Positions 1-8,555 of a stretch of DNA of 13,237 nucleotides are shown one piece after another; the stretch's first letter is position 1; each line of letters opens with the position of its first letter. This stretch comes from DASTYK01 sp964430275 (GTDB lineage Bacteria; Gemmatimonadota; Gemmatimonadetes; Longimicrobiales; RSA9). The notes under the pieces are model-generated. The model saw only the letters and a list, made by a program, of their open reading frames with translations. It searched no databases and had not been told where the DNA came from. Where the stretch lies: the NCBI GenBank assembly GCA_964430275.1, contig CAYSGF010000102.1, forward strand, positions 1 through 13,237, in the 5' to 3' direction. The translations under genes were made by a program, and so were the position numbers.

Positions 1-2004
1 GACGTCCGCACCGATGTCGCCTGCAATCGCGCACTCCGCGAGTGCCACCGCGAGGCCGCCCTCCGCACAGTCGTGGGCGCTCCTCGCGAGCCGCGCGTCC
101 GCGAGCGCGACGAGCGTGCGCTGCAGCGCACGTTCCCGCGCGAGGTCGATCCGGGGCGCGTCGCCTGCAACGAGACCATGCACGACCTTCAGGTACTCGC
201 TGCCGCCGAGCTCGTCGGTGTTGTCGCCGAGCAGGACGATCGTGTCGCCCTCTCCGCGGAACGGCATGGCCACGTGCCTGGAGACGTCGTCGATCACGCC
301 GATCATGCCGACCACGGGCGTGGGGTAGATCGCGCCGGTCGGGTTCTCGTTGTAGAGCGACACGTTGCCGCCAGTCACCGGCGTCTCGAACGCGCGGCAC
401 GCCTCGCCCATGCCCGCGACCGCTTCCTGCATCTGGTAGTACACCTCGGGTTTCAGCGGATTCCCGAAGTTCAGGTTGTTCGTGATCGCGCGCGGCGTCG
501 CCCCCGTGCACGCGACGTTGCGCGCCGCTTCCGCCACGGCGATCATCGCGCCGCGCCGCGGGTTCAGGTACACGTAGCGGCCGTTGCAATCCACACTCGC
601 GGCGACGCCCTTCGTGGTGCCGCGGATGCGGATCACGCCGGCGTCACCGCCCGGCCCGATCACCGTATTCGTGCGCACGGTCGAGTCATACTGCCGGTGG
701 ACCCACGTCTTCGACGCGATCGTCGGCGACGCGAGCAGCCGCAGCAGCACCTTCGTCGGATGGTCGGCGGCCGGGGCGAGCTCCTTCTGCGAGGGCGTCC
801 ACGCTCGCAGCGCCTGCACGTCCGTGGCTTCGCGGGCTTCACGCGTATAGGTGGGACAGCCGGTCACGAGCGGGTATCCCGGTATCTCGCACACGACGGT
901 GCCGTTCTCGCGCACGCGGTAGAGACCATCATCGGTCACGCGGCCGATCACTGCCGCCTCCAGCTCCCACTTCTCGAGGATCGCCTTCACGTCGTTCTCG
1001 CGGCCCTGCTTCGCTACGACGAGCATCCGCTCCTGCGACTCCGAGAGCAGGATTTCGTACGGCGTCATGTTCGATTCACGCACAGGCACGAGCGACACGT
1101 CGAGATCCACGCCCGTGCCGGCGCGCGCCGCCATCTCCGTCGAGGAGGAGGCGAGACCGGCTGCGCCCATGTCCTGGATGCCCACGATGTGGCCGCTGCG
1201 GATCAGCTCGAGCGATGCCTCGAGCAGCAGTTTCTCCGTGAACGGGTCGCCGACCTGCACCTGCGGCCGCTTCGCCTCGTTCTCCTCGCTCAGCTCTTCC
1301 GACGCGAACGTGGCGCCGTGGATGCCGTCGCGGCCCGTGCGCGCGCCAACCGCGATGATCGGGTTGCCGACGCCCTCCGCATAGCCGCGGATCAGCTCGT
1401 CCGTGCGCATGTGCCCGATCGCCATCGCATTCACGAGCGGGTTCCCCTCGTACGCGTCGTCAAAGTACACCTCGCCGCCGATGTTCGGGATGCCGACGCA
1501 GTTGCCATAGTCGCCGATCCCCTTCACGACGCCGGCGAACAACCAGCGCACACGCGGCCGGGCGAGCGAGCCGAAGCGCAGCGAGTCGAGGACGGCGATC
1601 GGGCGTGCACCCATTGTGAACACGTCGCGCAGGATGCCGCCCACACCGGTTGCCGCACCTTCGTACGGTTCCACTGCCGAAGGGTGATTGTGCGACTCGA
1701 TCTTGAACGCGATCGCGTGGTCCTCGCCGATGTCGATCACGCCCGCATTCTCACCCGGTCCCTGGAGCACCCAGGGCGCTTCCGTCGGCAGCGTGCGCAG
1801 CAGCGGCTTCGAGTTCTTGTAGCCGCAGTGCTCCGACCAGAGCGCACTGAACACACCGAGCTCGGTGTGCGTCGGCTCGCGGCCGAGGATCTCGAGGATG
1901 AGCTCGCGCTCGTGCCCGGACAGGCCGTGCTCGCCGAACAGCTCGGGTGTGATCTCGGGATCACCGGGACGCGGCGCCGGGCCGCGGGTCATCGTTTCCG
2001 CCAT
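1..2004 (-). CDS. purL: phosphoribosylformylglycinamidine synthase subunit PurL (partial, C-terminus cut by window edge)
   Basis: Large subunit of FGAM synthase, which converts FGAR to FGAM with ATP and ammonia in de novo purine synthesis, in the cytoplasm. The 668 visible codons run open to base 1; the small PurL family is about 740-750 residues, so roughly 80 C-terminal residues lie outside. Visible motifs: WSEHCGYKNSK (residues 57-67), KIESHNHPSAVEPYEG (101-116, nucleotide-binding region), QDMGAAGLASSSTEM, LLSESQERM, the second-half repeat motif YDSTVRTNTVIGPG, LNFGNP, and HDCAEGGLAVALAE near the cut end. The small size and the separate purQ and purS genes identify the three-subunit form. 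The start is ATG at 2004, with GAGGAG ten bases upstream; a second in-frame ATG at 1992 is too far from that site. It follows purQ by 58 bp and is probably co-transcribed with it. Identification is firm. Confidence 0.97.
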   Translation of the reverse strand, partial: MAETMTRGPAPRPGDPEITPELFGEHGLSGHERELILEILGREPTHTELGVFSALWSEHCGYKNSKPLLRTLPTEAPWVLQGPGENAGVIDIGEDHAIAFKIESHNHPSAVEPYEGAATGVGGILRDVFTMGARPIAVLDSLRFGSLARPRVRWLFAGVVKGIGDYGNCVGIPNIGGEVYFDDAYEGNPLVNAMAIGHMRTDELIRGYAEGVGNPIIAVGARTGRDGIHGATFASEELSEENEAKRPQVQVGDPFTEKLLLEASLELIRSGHIVGIQDMGAAGLASSSTEMAARAGTGVDLDVSLVPVRESNMTPYEILLSESQERMLVVAKQGRENDVKAILEKWELEAAVIGRVTDDGLYRVRENGTVVCEIPGYPLVTGCPTYTREAREATDVQALRAWTPSQKELAPAADHPTKVLLRLLASPTIASKTWVHRQYDSTVRTNTVIGPGGDAGVIRIRGTTKGVAASVDCNGRYVYLNPRRGAMIAVAEAARNVACTGATPRAITNNLNFGNPLKPEVYYQMQEAVAGMGEACRAFETPVTGGNVSLYNENPTGAIYPTPVVGMIGVIDDVSRHVAMPFRGEGDTIVLLGDNTDELGGSEYLKVVHGLVAGDAPRIDLARERALQRTLVALADARLARSAHDCAEGGLAVALAECAIAGDIGADV

Positions 2005-2062
2005 TGCTACAAGACTCCTCGCCCGGGGACAGCCGATCCGGGCAGCATCCGCGGCGCGCTCA

Positions 2063-2763
<701 letters not shown>

Positions 2764-2764
<1 letters not shown>

Positions 2765-3021
2765 CAGCCCGCCCCGGCGAGCGCGATCTCGTAATCCTCG
2801 GTGACCGGGTTCGCGAGCAGCCGCCGGCACATCGCGTCGGCCGCCTCGCGCGCCGCCGCCTCCGAGTCCGCCTGAAGCTGGACGCGGATCAGGCGCCCAA
2901 CCCGCACGTCCTGCACGCCGTCGAACTCGAGCGACACGAGCGCGTGCTGCACCGCCTTGCCCTCCGGATCCAGCAGTCCCGCACGCGGGGTGATGCGAAC
3001 CTCGACCTGGTATGCGTTCAA
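2764..3021 (-). CDS. purS: phosphoribosylformylglycinamidine synthase subunit PurS
   Basis: Small structural subunit that bridges PurQ and PurL in the FGAM synthase complex; it has no catalytic residues. The 85-residue product has the expected size and the PurS pattern: an N-terminal strand (YQVEVRITPRAGLLDPEGKAV, about residues 4-24), the central DVRVGRLIRVQLQ (38-50), and the C-terminal CRRLLANPVTEDYEI (65-79). The start is TTG at 3021: there is no upstream ATG before the pssA stop, the family's N-terminus begins here, and a GGAGG (3026-3030) lies four bases upstream. The TTG shares bases with the pssA TGA (TTGA, 4-nt overlap), and the stop overlaps the purQ ATG by one base. Both ends therefore look translationally coupled. 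Confidence 0.95.
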
Positions 3022-3896
3022 TTGTCCTCCCGGCGGCGTCGCCGGAAGCGACGCGGCTGCAGCGGTTCACTGTGAGACAGCTCTGCGTAGTCGATCTCGC
3101 GCAGCTCGGCACCCGCCTCGTCGCCCTCGTCGTCCTCCGCATCGTCGTCCATCGGATCGCGGTCCGGCATGCGCTCGAAGAAGCCCAGCACCGTCGCCTT
3201 CAGGACGCCGTAGGCCAGGTAGCCGACCAGGGCGGGGAAGAAGTAGAGGCGCGGGATCGTGATCGCGAGGACGATCATCGTCAGCAGGAACAGGCCGTTG
3301 ACGATGCCCCGGCGCGTACGGAACCCGAACTTCGGTACGACGGGATACAGCACGTGGCTCATCATGAGGAACGCAATGATGAGCATGAGCCCGATCATGA
3401 GCTCGGGCCAGCGCCAGTGGGCGAGGTAGGTCTGAAAGAACGCCGTCTGGCTGAACGGATAGAAGGTGGCGAGTGTCATCCCCGCGGAAGGGGAGGGCAG
3501 CCCGTGAAAGGCGAGTTTCGCGTGCCCGGCCTGTTCGACATTGAAGCGGGCGAGGCGGATGACGGCGGCAGTGACGTAGAAGAACGCCGCGACCCAGCCC
3601 CACTGGCTGCCGTCGGTCAGGAACAGGTGGTACATGATGAAGGCGGGCGCAACGCCGAAGCTGATCGCATCGACGAGTGAGTCCAGCTCCTCGCCGAAGC
3701 GGCTGCCCGTCTGCGTCGCGCGCGCGATGCGGCCGTCCAGCGTGTCGGCAATGCCGGCGATGACGATCAGCCAGCCGGCGCGCATGAAGTCACCACTCGC
3801 TGCCGAGACGATCGCCCACATCCCGAAGAACAGGTTCCCCAGGGTGAGGGCGCTCGGCAGGATAATGACGCCTCGCTGTAGCCGCGGCCTGCGCAT
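3018..3896 (-). CDS. pssA: CDP-diacylglycerol--serine O-phosphatidyltransferase (phosphatidylserine synthase, type II)
   Basis: Integral membrane enzyme that makes phosphatidylserine from CDP-diacylglycerol and L-serine, the precursor of phosphatidylethanolamine. The full CDP-alcohol phosphotransferase signature is present: D54-G55-x2-A58-R59-x8-G68-x3-D72-x3-D76, with the catalytic and metal-binding aspartates intact. Several hydrophobic membrane segments follow (about 17-34, 41-51, 78-92, 98-116, 165-187 and 199-236). The 292-residue product is longer than the compact family core because of a C-terminal tail with an acidic stretch (about 244-270) and then an arginine cluster (282-289). The start is ATG at 3896, preceded by AGGGAG; an in-frame ATG at 3992 would run well into purC and adds residues unlike the family. 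It lies 13 bp after purC and overlaps purS by 4 nt. Its position within purine genes is unusual. Phosphatidylserine synthase is favoured over other CDP-alcohol transferases by overall similarity, but substrate is not proven. Confidence 0.9.
   Translation of the reverse strand: MRRPRLQRGVIILPSALTLGNLFFGMWAIVSAASGDFMRAGWLIVIAGIADTLDGRIARATQTGSRFGEELDSLVDAISFGVAPAFIMYHLFLTDGSQWGWVAAFFYVTAAVIRLARFNVEQAGHAKLAFHGLPSPSAGMTLATFYPFSQTAFFQTYLAHWRWPELMIGLMLIIAFLMMSHVLYPVVPKFGFRTRRGIVNGLFLLTMIVLAITIPRLYFFPALVGYLAYGVLKATVLGFFERMPDRDPMDDDAEDDEGDEAGAELREIDYAELSHSEPLQPRRFRRRRREDN
3026..3030 (-). promoter_or_regulatory. Shine-Dalgarno site of purS, supporting a TTG start
   Basis: On the minus strand GGAGG occurs four bases before the TTG at 3021. 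It lies within the last codons of pssA. It is the only strong ribosome-binding site near the PurS N-terminus, so it decides the non-ATG start. Confidence 0.75.
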
Positions 3897-3909
3897 GATG
3901 CTCCCTGGC

Positions 3910-4875
3910 TTACTCCGGCGCCGGTTCCGCGCCGGGATCGTGCATCGGGAACTCGTCGAGGGTGAAGCCCGTGAGGCGCCGGAACAGCGCACGGTATCGC
4001 TCCGACGTCGCGTCGATCACATGATCGGGCAGCGTCGGCGGCGGCGCCTTCTTGTCCCACTCGCCCTCTTCCACCAGCTCGTCGAGGAAGTCGCGGACCG
4101 GCTGCTTGTCGAGCGACGGCTGCCCGCGTCCGTGGGCGTAGCTCTCGCGTGGCCAGAAGCGCGAGCTGTCGGGCGTCAGCACCTCGTCGATAATGACGAG
4201 TGTGCCATCGGCCAGGGTGCCGAACTCGAACTTCGTGTCGGCGACGATGATGCCCGCCGGCTCGGCGACCTCGCGACCGCGCTCGTAGATCGCCAGGCTG
4301 CGCTCGCGCAGCTCGTCCGCGAGCTGGCTGCCGACGCGCTCGCGCATGTTCGCGAACGTGATGTTCTCGTCGTGCTCGCCGACCTCCGCCTTCGTGGCGG
4401 GCGAGAAGATGGGCGGATCCAGTCGTGCGCTCTCCGTCAGGCCGCGCGGCAGCGCCTCGCCGGCGAGTGTGCCCTGCGTGCGGTACTCCTTCCACGCGGA
4501 GCCGGAGATGTAGCCGCGCACGACGCACTCGATCGGCACGACCTGCGCACGATGGACGAGCATGCTGCGTCGCTCCCAGACGGGGCGCGTCGCCTTGAGC
4601 ACCGGCAGCGCCTTCTGGATCGCGTTCGGGTCCGCCGAGATCAGGTGATTCGGGGTGAGGTCCGCGAGGCGTGCGAGCCACCATGCCGTGATCTGCGTGA
4701 GCACCGCGCCCTTGTAGGGGATCGGCTCGTTCATCACGACGTCGAACGCACTGATGCGGTCCGTCGCGACGAGCAGCAGCCGGTCCTCGCCAACGTCGTA
4801 GACGTCGCGGACCTTGCCGCGCGCGACGAGTGGGAATGGCAGCTCGGTCCGATCGACCGCGGTTCCGTTGCTCAT
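3910..4875 (-). CDS. purC: phosphoribosylaminoimidazole-succinocarboxamide synthase (SAICAR synthetase)
   Basis: Catalyses ATP-dependent joining of CAIR with L-aspartate to give SAICAR in purine synthesis; cytoplasmic. Family motifs are clear: RGKVRDVYDVG (19-29, nucleotide-binding loop), TDRISAFDVVM (38-48), IECVVRGYISGSAWKEY (115-131, substrate site), VADTKFEFG (211-219) and DEVLTPDSSRFW (230-241). At 321 residues it is the long form (about 300 residues, as in yeast Ade1), not the 237-residue E. coli form; the extra length includes the 244-321 C-terminal part. The start is ATG at 4875 with GGAG nine bases upstream. It overlaps the purB stop in an ATGA arrangement. Its product is the substrate of the adjacent purB product. 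Confidence 0.98.
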   Translation of the reverse strand: MSNGTAVDRTELPFPLVARGKVRDVYDVGEDRLLLVATDRISAFDVVMNEPIPYKGAVLTQITAWWLARLADLTPNHLISADPNAIQKALPVLKATRPVWERRSMLVHRAQVVPIECVVRGYISGSAWKEYRTQGTLAGEALPRGLTESARLDPPIFSPATKAEVGEHDENITFANMRERVGSQLADELRERSLAIYERGREVAEPAGIIVADTKFEFGTLADGTLVIIDEVLTPDSSRFWPRESYAHGRGQPSLDKQPVRDFLDELVEEGEWDKKAPPPTLPDHVIDATSERYRALFRRLTGFTLDEFPMHDPGAEPAPE

Positions 4876-6344
4876 GTACGCAGCTCCGGGACGCCTGCCT
4901 CCGCCGGGTGCCGGGCGAGCACCGGCGCGACGTGCGTCGCGAGAAAGTGGTCCACCTGTTCCGCCGCGCGCCCGGTGTGGCGCGCCGGGTCCAGCGTCTC
5001 TTCGAGTGCTGCACGGGACAGGCCGAACGCAGGATCCGCGGCGATCCGCTCGATCAGGTCGTTCGGCGCGCCATCGTCCTTCACCCGGTTTGCGGCCGCC
5101 ACACTGTGGCGGCGGATCCGCTCGTGCAGCTCCTGGCGGTCGCCGCCCGCTTTCACGGCGCGCATCAGGATCGGCTCCGTCGCCATGAAGGGCAGCTCGT
5201 CGAGGAGGTGGCGGCGGATGACCGCCGGCCGCACGACCAGGCCGGCCGACACGTTGTGCGCGAGCAGCAGGATCGCGTCCGTACCGATGTACGCCTCGGG
5301 AATCGCGATGCGCCGGTTCGCGGAATCATCGAGCGTGCGCTCGAGCCACTGCGTTGCAGCGGTGAAGGCCGGATCGATGCTGAGCGCGATCACGTGGCGG
5401 GCGAGGCCGGTGATGCGTTCCGCGCGCATCGGGTTGCGCTTGTACGCCATCGCGCTCGAACCGATCTGGTGCTCTTCGTAGGGCTCCTCGATCTCCTTGA
5501 GATGCTGCAGCAGCCGCAGGTCGTGCGCGTACTTTGAGGCGGATGCGGCGAGGCCGGCAAGCGTGGACAGGAAGGCGTAGTCCGTCTTGCGCGGGTACGT
5601 CTGCCCGGTCACGCCGTAGAGCCGCTCGAAGCCGAGCTTCGCCGCAATGCGACGGTTCAGCTCGTCGACCTTCGTGCCATCGCCGTCGAACAGCTCGAGG
5701 AAGCTCGCTTCCGTACCGGTCGTGCCGCGTACGCCGCGAAACCGGATCGTGTCGAGCCGGTGCTCGATCTCCTCGAGGTCGAGCAGGAAATCCTGGAGCC
5801 AGAGGCACGCGCGCTTGCCCACCGTGGTCGGCTGCGCCGGCTGAAAGTGTGTGTAGCCGAGCGTCGGCAGTGCGCGGTGCGTGCGCGCAAAGCCGGCGAG
5901 CGCCGAGATCACGGCGACCAGCCGCCGGCGCACGATCAGCAAAGCCTCGCGATGCTGCAACAGCTCCGTGTTGTCGGTGACGTACGCGCTGGTCGCGCCC
6001 AGATGGATGACCCGCATGGCCGCGGGTGCGACTTCGCCGAAGTGGTGCACGTGCGCCATCACGTCGTGGCGCAGCTTCGTTTCCAGCTCGGCAGCGCGTG
6101 CGAGGTCGATCGTATCGAGGTTCGCGCGCATCGCGGCAATCGCGTCATCGCCGATGTCGAGGCCGAGCTCCTGCTCGGACTGCGCGAGCGCCAGCCACAA
6201 CCGGCGCCACGTGCCGAACTTGTACTCGTCCGAGAAGATGCGCGTCATGTCGGATGACGCGTACCGCTCCACCAGCGGGTTGCGGTAGGTGGCGCCTGGC
6301 GGCGGCTCGGGAGCCGCGTAACCGGCGTCCGGGTCTGCGCTCAC
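4872..6344 (-). CDS. purB: adenylosuccinate lyase
   Basis: Fumarase/aspartase superfamily lyase that releases fumarate from SAICAR and from adenylosuccinate, acting twice on the route to AMP. The product is 490 residues with RVIHLGATSAYVTDN (111-125), the catalytic histidine region LGYTHFQPAQPTTVGKR (162-178, His166), and the flexible signature loop IGSSAMAYKRNPMRAER (294-310) carrying the catalytic serine. Its length and wording resemble the longer eukaryote-like adenylosuccinate lyases (human about 484) more than the ~430-residue Bacillus type. Most relatives have SSAMPYKRNP; here the Pro is Ala. The start is GTG at 6344: AGGAG lies five bases upstream within the end of the htrA-like gene, and the gap to that gene's stop is 2 nt. 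It overlaps purC by 4 nt. Confidence 0.97.
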   Translation of the reverse strand: MSADPDAGYAAPEPPPGATYRNPLVERYASSDMTRIFSDEYKFGTWRRLWLALAQSEQELGLDIGDDAIAAMRANLDTIDLARAAELETKLRHDVMAHVHHFGEVAPAAMRVIHLGATSAYVTDNTELLQHREALLIVRRRLVAVISALAGFARTHRALPTLGYTHFQPAQPTTVGKRACLWLQDFLLDLEEIEHRLDTIRFRGVRGTTGTEASFLELFDGDGTKVDELNRRIAAKLGFERLYGVTGQTYPRKTDYAFLSTLAGLAASASKYAHDLRLLQHLKEIEEPYEEHQIGSSAMAYKRNPMRAERITGLARHVIALSIDPAFTAATQWLERTLDDSANRRIAIPEAYIGTDAILLLAHNVSAGLVVRPAVIRRHLLDELPFMATEPILMRAVKAGGDRQELHERIRRHSVAAANRVKDDGAPNDLIERIAADPAFGLSRAALEETLDPARHTGRAAEQVDHFLATHVAPVLARHPAEAGVPELRT

Positions 6345-6346
6345 GA

Positions 6347-7816
6347 CTACTCCTGGCCGATGGTGAAGGAGACGGAGCCGTACTGGCCGCTGCGCTCGAT
6401 GATGAGGCGCGCAGCACCGCCCGCCAGCCGGCGCAACAGCATGGCGGCTTCCTCCGCACTCGTGACCGGGACGCGGTTGATCTGCACGATCACGTCCCCC
6501 TCGTTCAGGCCGACACTGCGTGCGACGTCGGAAAGCTCCACGATCAGTGCGCCCTGCTCGCTCGCAAGCCGGCGCTCCGCGCGTATCGCAGGCGTCACGC
6601 TCACCAGCTCGAGGTCGCTGAGCGCGCGCACCCGCTCGGCCGTCAGCGAGGGCAGCGCCTGCGTGACCACGCTGAGCGACTGCTGGCGCTCGCCCCGGTT
6701 CATGACGATGCGCAGCGGCTGGCCGACGGGCGTGTCCAGCAGGCGCGCTTCCCAGTCGAGCGGCGTGCCGACGCGCCGGCCGTTCACGCTGACGATGACG
6801 TCGCCCGGACGCAGGCCGGCCTGCGCGGCGGGTGAGCCGGGCGCGACGCTCGCGATGCGGACGTCGCGCGTACGGCCGAATCGATCCGTATCACCCGTCT
6901 CCAGCGTCACGCCCGCCCACGCACGGCGTACGGCACCCGTCTCGAGCAGGTCCGCAGCGATGCGGCGCGCACGGTCGATCGGGATCGCGAACCCCAGACC
7001 GACACTGCCACCACTGCCGGAAATGATGGAGCTGTTCACACCGATCACGTCACCCAGCGCATTCACCAGCGGCCCGCCGGAATTGCCGGGATTGATCGAT
7101 GCATCCGTCTGGATCATGTCGAGGTAGAAGCCGCGCTCCTGCCCGCTCGCGTCCGGGATGATGTTGCGGCCGACACCGCTGACCACACCGGCAGTGACGG
7201 TCGGCTCCGCATTCGAGAGCAGGAACCCGAACGGGTTGCCGATCGCGATCGCCCACTCGCCGATCACGAGGTTGCTCGAGCTGCCGAGCGGTGCGACGTG
7301 CAGGGTGCGGCCGGCCGGCGGTCGTACCCGCAGCAGCGCCAGGTCCGTGACCTCGTCCGTGCCGACGATCTCCGCGGGCAGGTCCGTGCCGTCCGTCAGT
7401 GTGACGACGACCTCGTCCGCACCGCGCACCACGTGCTCGTTCGTCAGGATGAGCCCGCTCGCATCGATCACGAAGCCGGAGCCGAGACCCGGCACCTCGC
7501 GCGAGATGCCCGGACCCAGGAACATCTGCTCCCACAGCGTGCGCGGCCGCACTGTCTGCGTGCGTACGGTGTTCACGCTGACGACGGCAGGCGCCGTTCG
7601 CTCGGCGGCGCGCACGATCGCGTTGCGTCGCTCGTCCTGCACCGCCTGCTGCGCTGCGGCGACCTGCGACATCCCGAGCGATGCGGGCGGACTGCGCAGG
7701 CTCGCCACGACGCGCGCAGTCGATGGTCCGTCCTCGCGCGCGTAGAACGCAACGGCCGGCGCCGTCGCGAGCAGGACCGCGAGCGCGGCGATCCAGCGCG
7801 TCCTGCTGCTGCGCAT
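6347..7816 (-). CDS. HtrA/DegP-type periplasmic serine protease with two PDZ domains
   Basis: Trypsin-like protease of the HtrA family, which degrades or refolds misfolded envelope proteins. The 489-residue product starts with a positively charged end and one hydrophobic segment (about 8-24), a signal peptide or membrane anchor. The protease domain (about 66-285) shows the full triad: His128 in TNEHVV, Asp158 in TDLALL, and Ser246 in INPGNSGGPL. PDZ1 spans about 299-385 (VAPGSPAAQAGLRPGDVI) and PDZ2 about 410-487 (SVGLNEGDVIVQINRVPV), matching DegP/DegQ architecture. The start chosen is ATG at 7816 with GGAG seven bases upstream; TTG at 7819 directly before it is possible. It follows the transaldolase gene by 55 bp and ends 2 bp before purB, so it is probably in the same transcript. 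I do not assign degP, degQ or degS. Confidence 0.95.
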   Translation of the reverse strand: MRSSRTRWIAALAVLLATAPAVAFYAREDGPSTARVVASLRSPPASLGMSQVAAAQQAVQDERRNAIVRAAERTAPAVVSVNTVRTQTVRPRTLWEQMFLGPGISREVPGLGSGFVIDASGLILTNEHVVRGADEVVVTLTDGTDLPAEIVGTDEVTDLALLRVRPPAGRTLHVAPLGSSSNLVIGEWAIAIGNPFGFLLSNAEPTVTAGVVSGVGRNIIPDASGQERGFYLDMIQTDASINPGNSGGPLVNALGDVIGVNSSIISGSGGSVGLGFAIPIDRARRIAADLLETGAVRRAWAGVTLETGDTDRFGRTRDVRIASVAPGSPAAQAGLRPGDVIVSVNGRRVGTPLDWEARLLDTPVGQPLRIVMNRGERQQSLSVVTQALPSLTAERVRALSDLELVSVTPAIRAERRLASEQGALIVELSDVARSVGLNEGDVIVQINRVPVTSAEEAAMLLRRLAGGAARLIIERSGQYGSVSFTIGQE

Positions 7817-7871
7817 CAACGGACTCCGGCCAGGCGTGTCATGCGCTTCGCTGCGAGCGCTGCGTGCGGTC

Positions 7872-8555
7872 TCATCCGTCCTTGTGCGCGATGTGGCGTG
7901 CGCTCTCGGGCAGTTTCTCCCAGTCCGCCAGGAACGCTTTCAACCCCTTGTCGGTCAGTGGGTGACCGAGCAGCTGGTGCAGTACCTTCGCCGGCACCGT
8001 CGCGACATGCGCGCCCAGCAGGGCCGCTTCCACCACATGCATCGGATTGCGGACCGAGGCGACCAGGACCTCCGTCTCGAAATCGTAGTTGTCGTAGATC
8101 TGCACGATCTGCGAGATGAGCTCCATGCCGTTCTCGCCGACGTCGTCCAGCCGCCCGACGAACGGGGAGATGTAGGAAGCGCCGGCCTTCGCGGCGAGCA
8201 GCGCCTGCGCCGAGGAGAAACAGAGCGTCACGTTCACGCGGATGCCGTCGGAGCGGAACCGCCGGCATGCGATCAGCCCGTCCTCCGTGAGCGGCACCTT
8301 GATCACGATGTTGTCCGCGATCTTCGCCAGCTCCTTGCCCTCCGCGTACATCTGCTCCTTGTCGATCGCCACGACCTCCGCACTGATCGGCCCCGGCACC
8401 GTCGTGCAGATCTCCTCGAGGATCTCGCGCGGGCCGCGCCCGCCGCCCGCCGCCTTCGACAGCAGTGACGGGTTCGTCGTGATCCCGTCGATCAGGCCCG
8501 CCTCCATCGCGCGGCGGATCTCCGTGATGTCAGCGCTGTCAAGAAAGAACTTCAT
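7872..8555 (-). CDS. transaldolase, TalC/MipB (fructose-6-phosphate aldolase-like) subfamily
   Basis: Class I aldolase-fold enzyme of the small transaldolase family, moving a dihydroxyacetone unit between sugar phosphates in the pentose phosphate pathway; cytoplasmic. The 227-residue product matches the short family (about 212-225). Motifs: FFLDSADITEI (3-13, Asp6), GITTNPSLLSKA (24-35, Asn28), the Schiff-base lysine Lys86 in IKVPLTEDG, and NVTLCFSSAQALLAAKAG (108-125). Phe132 in YISPFVGRLDD occupies the position that is Tyr in E. coli FSA; Phe here goes with transaldolase activity, so I favour TalC over fructose-6-phosphate aldolase. The start is ATG at 8555, matching the conserved MKFFLD N-terminus; an upstream in-frame ATG at 8654 lies deep inside truA and adds non-homologous residues. 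It overlaps truA by 17 nt. Ribose-5-phosphate supply would suit the downstream purine genes. Confidence 0.93.
   Translation of the reverse strand: MKFFLDSADITEIRRAMEAGLIDGITTNPSLLSKAAGGGRGPREILEEICTTVPGPISAEVVAIDKEQMYAEGKELAKIADNIVIKVPLTEDGLIACRRFRSDGIRVNVTLCFSSAQALLAAKAGASYISPFVGRLDDVGENGMELISQIVQIYDNYDFETEVLVASVRNPMHVVEAALLGAHVATVPAKVLHQLLGHPLTDKGLKAFLADWEKLPESARHIAHKDG

Noticed and set aside
3018..3992. Longer PssA starting at the ATG at 3992
   Set aside because: Would overlap purC by over 80 bases with non-homologous residues; the ATG at 3896 has a good ribosome site and begins the family N-terminus.
3634..5481. 615-codon plus-strand frame opposite pssA, purC and purB
   Set aside because: Spans three well-identified minus-strand genes and has no recognisable domain; a GC-driven shadow frame.
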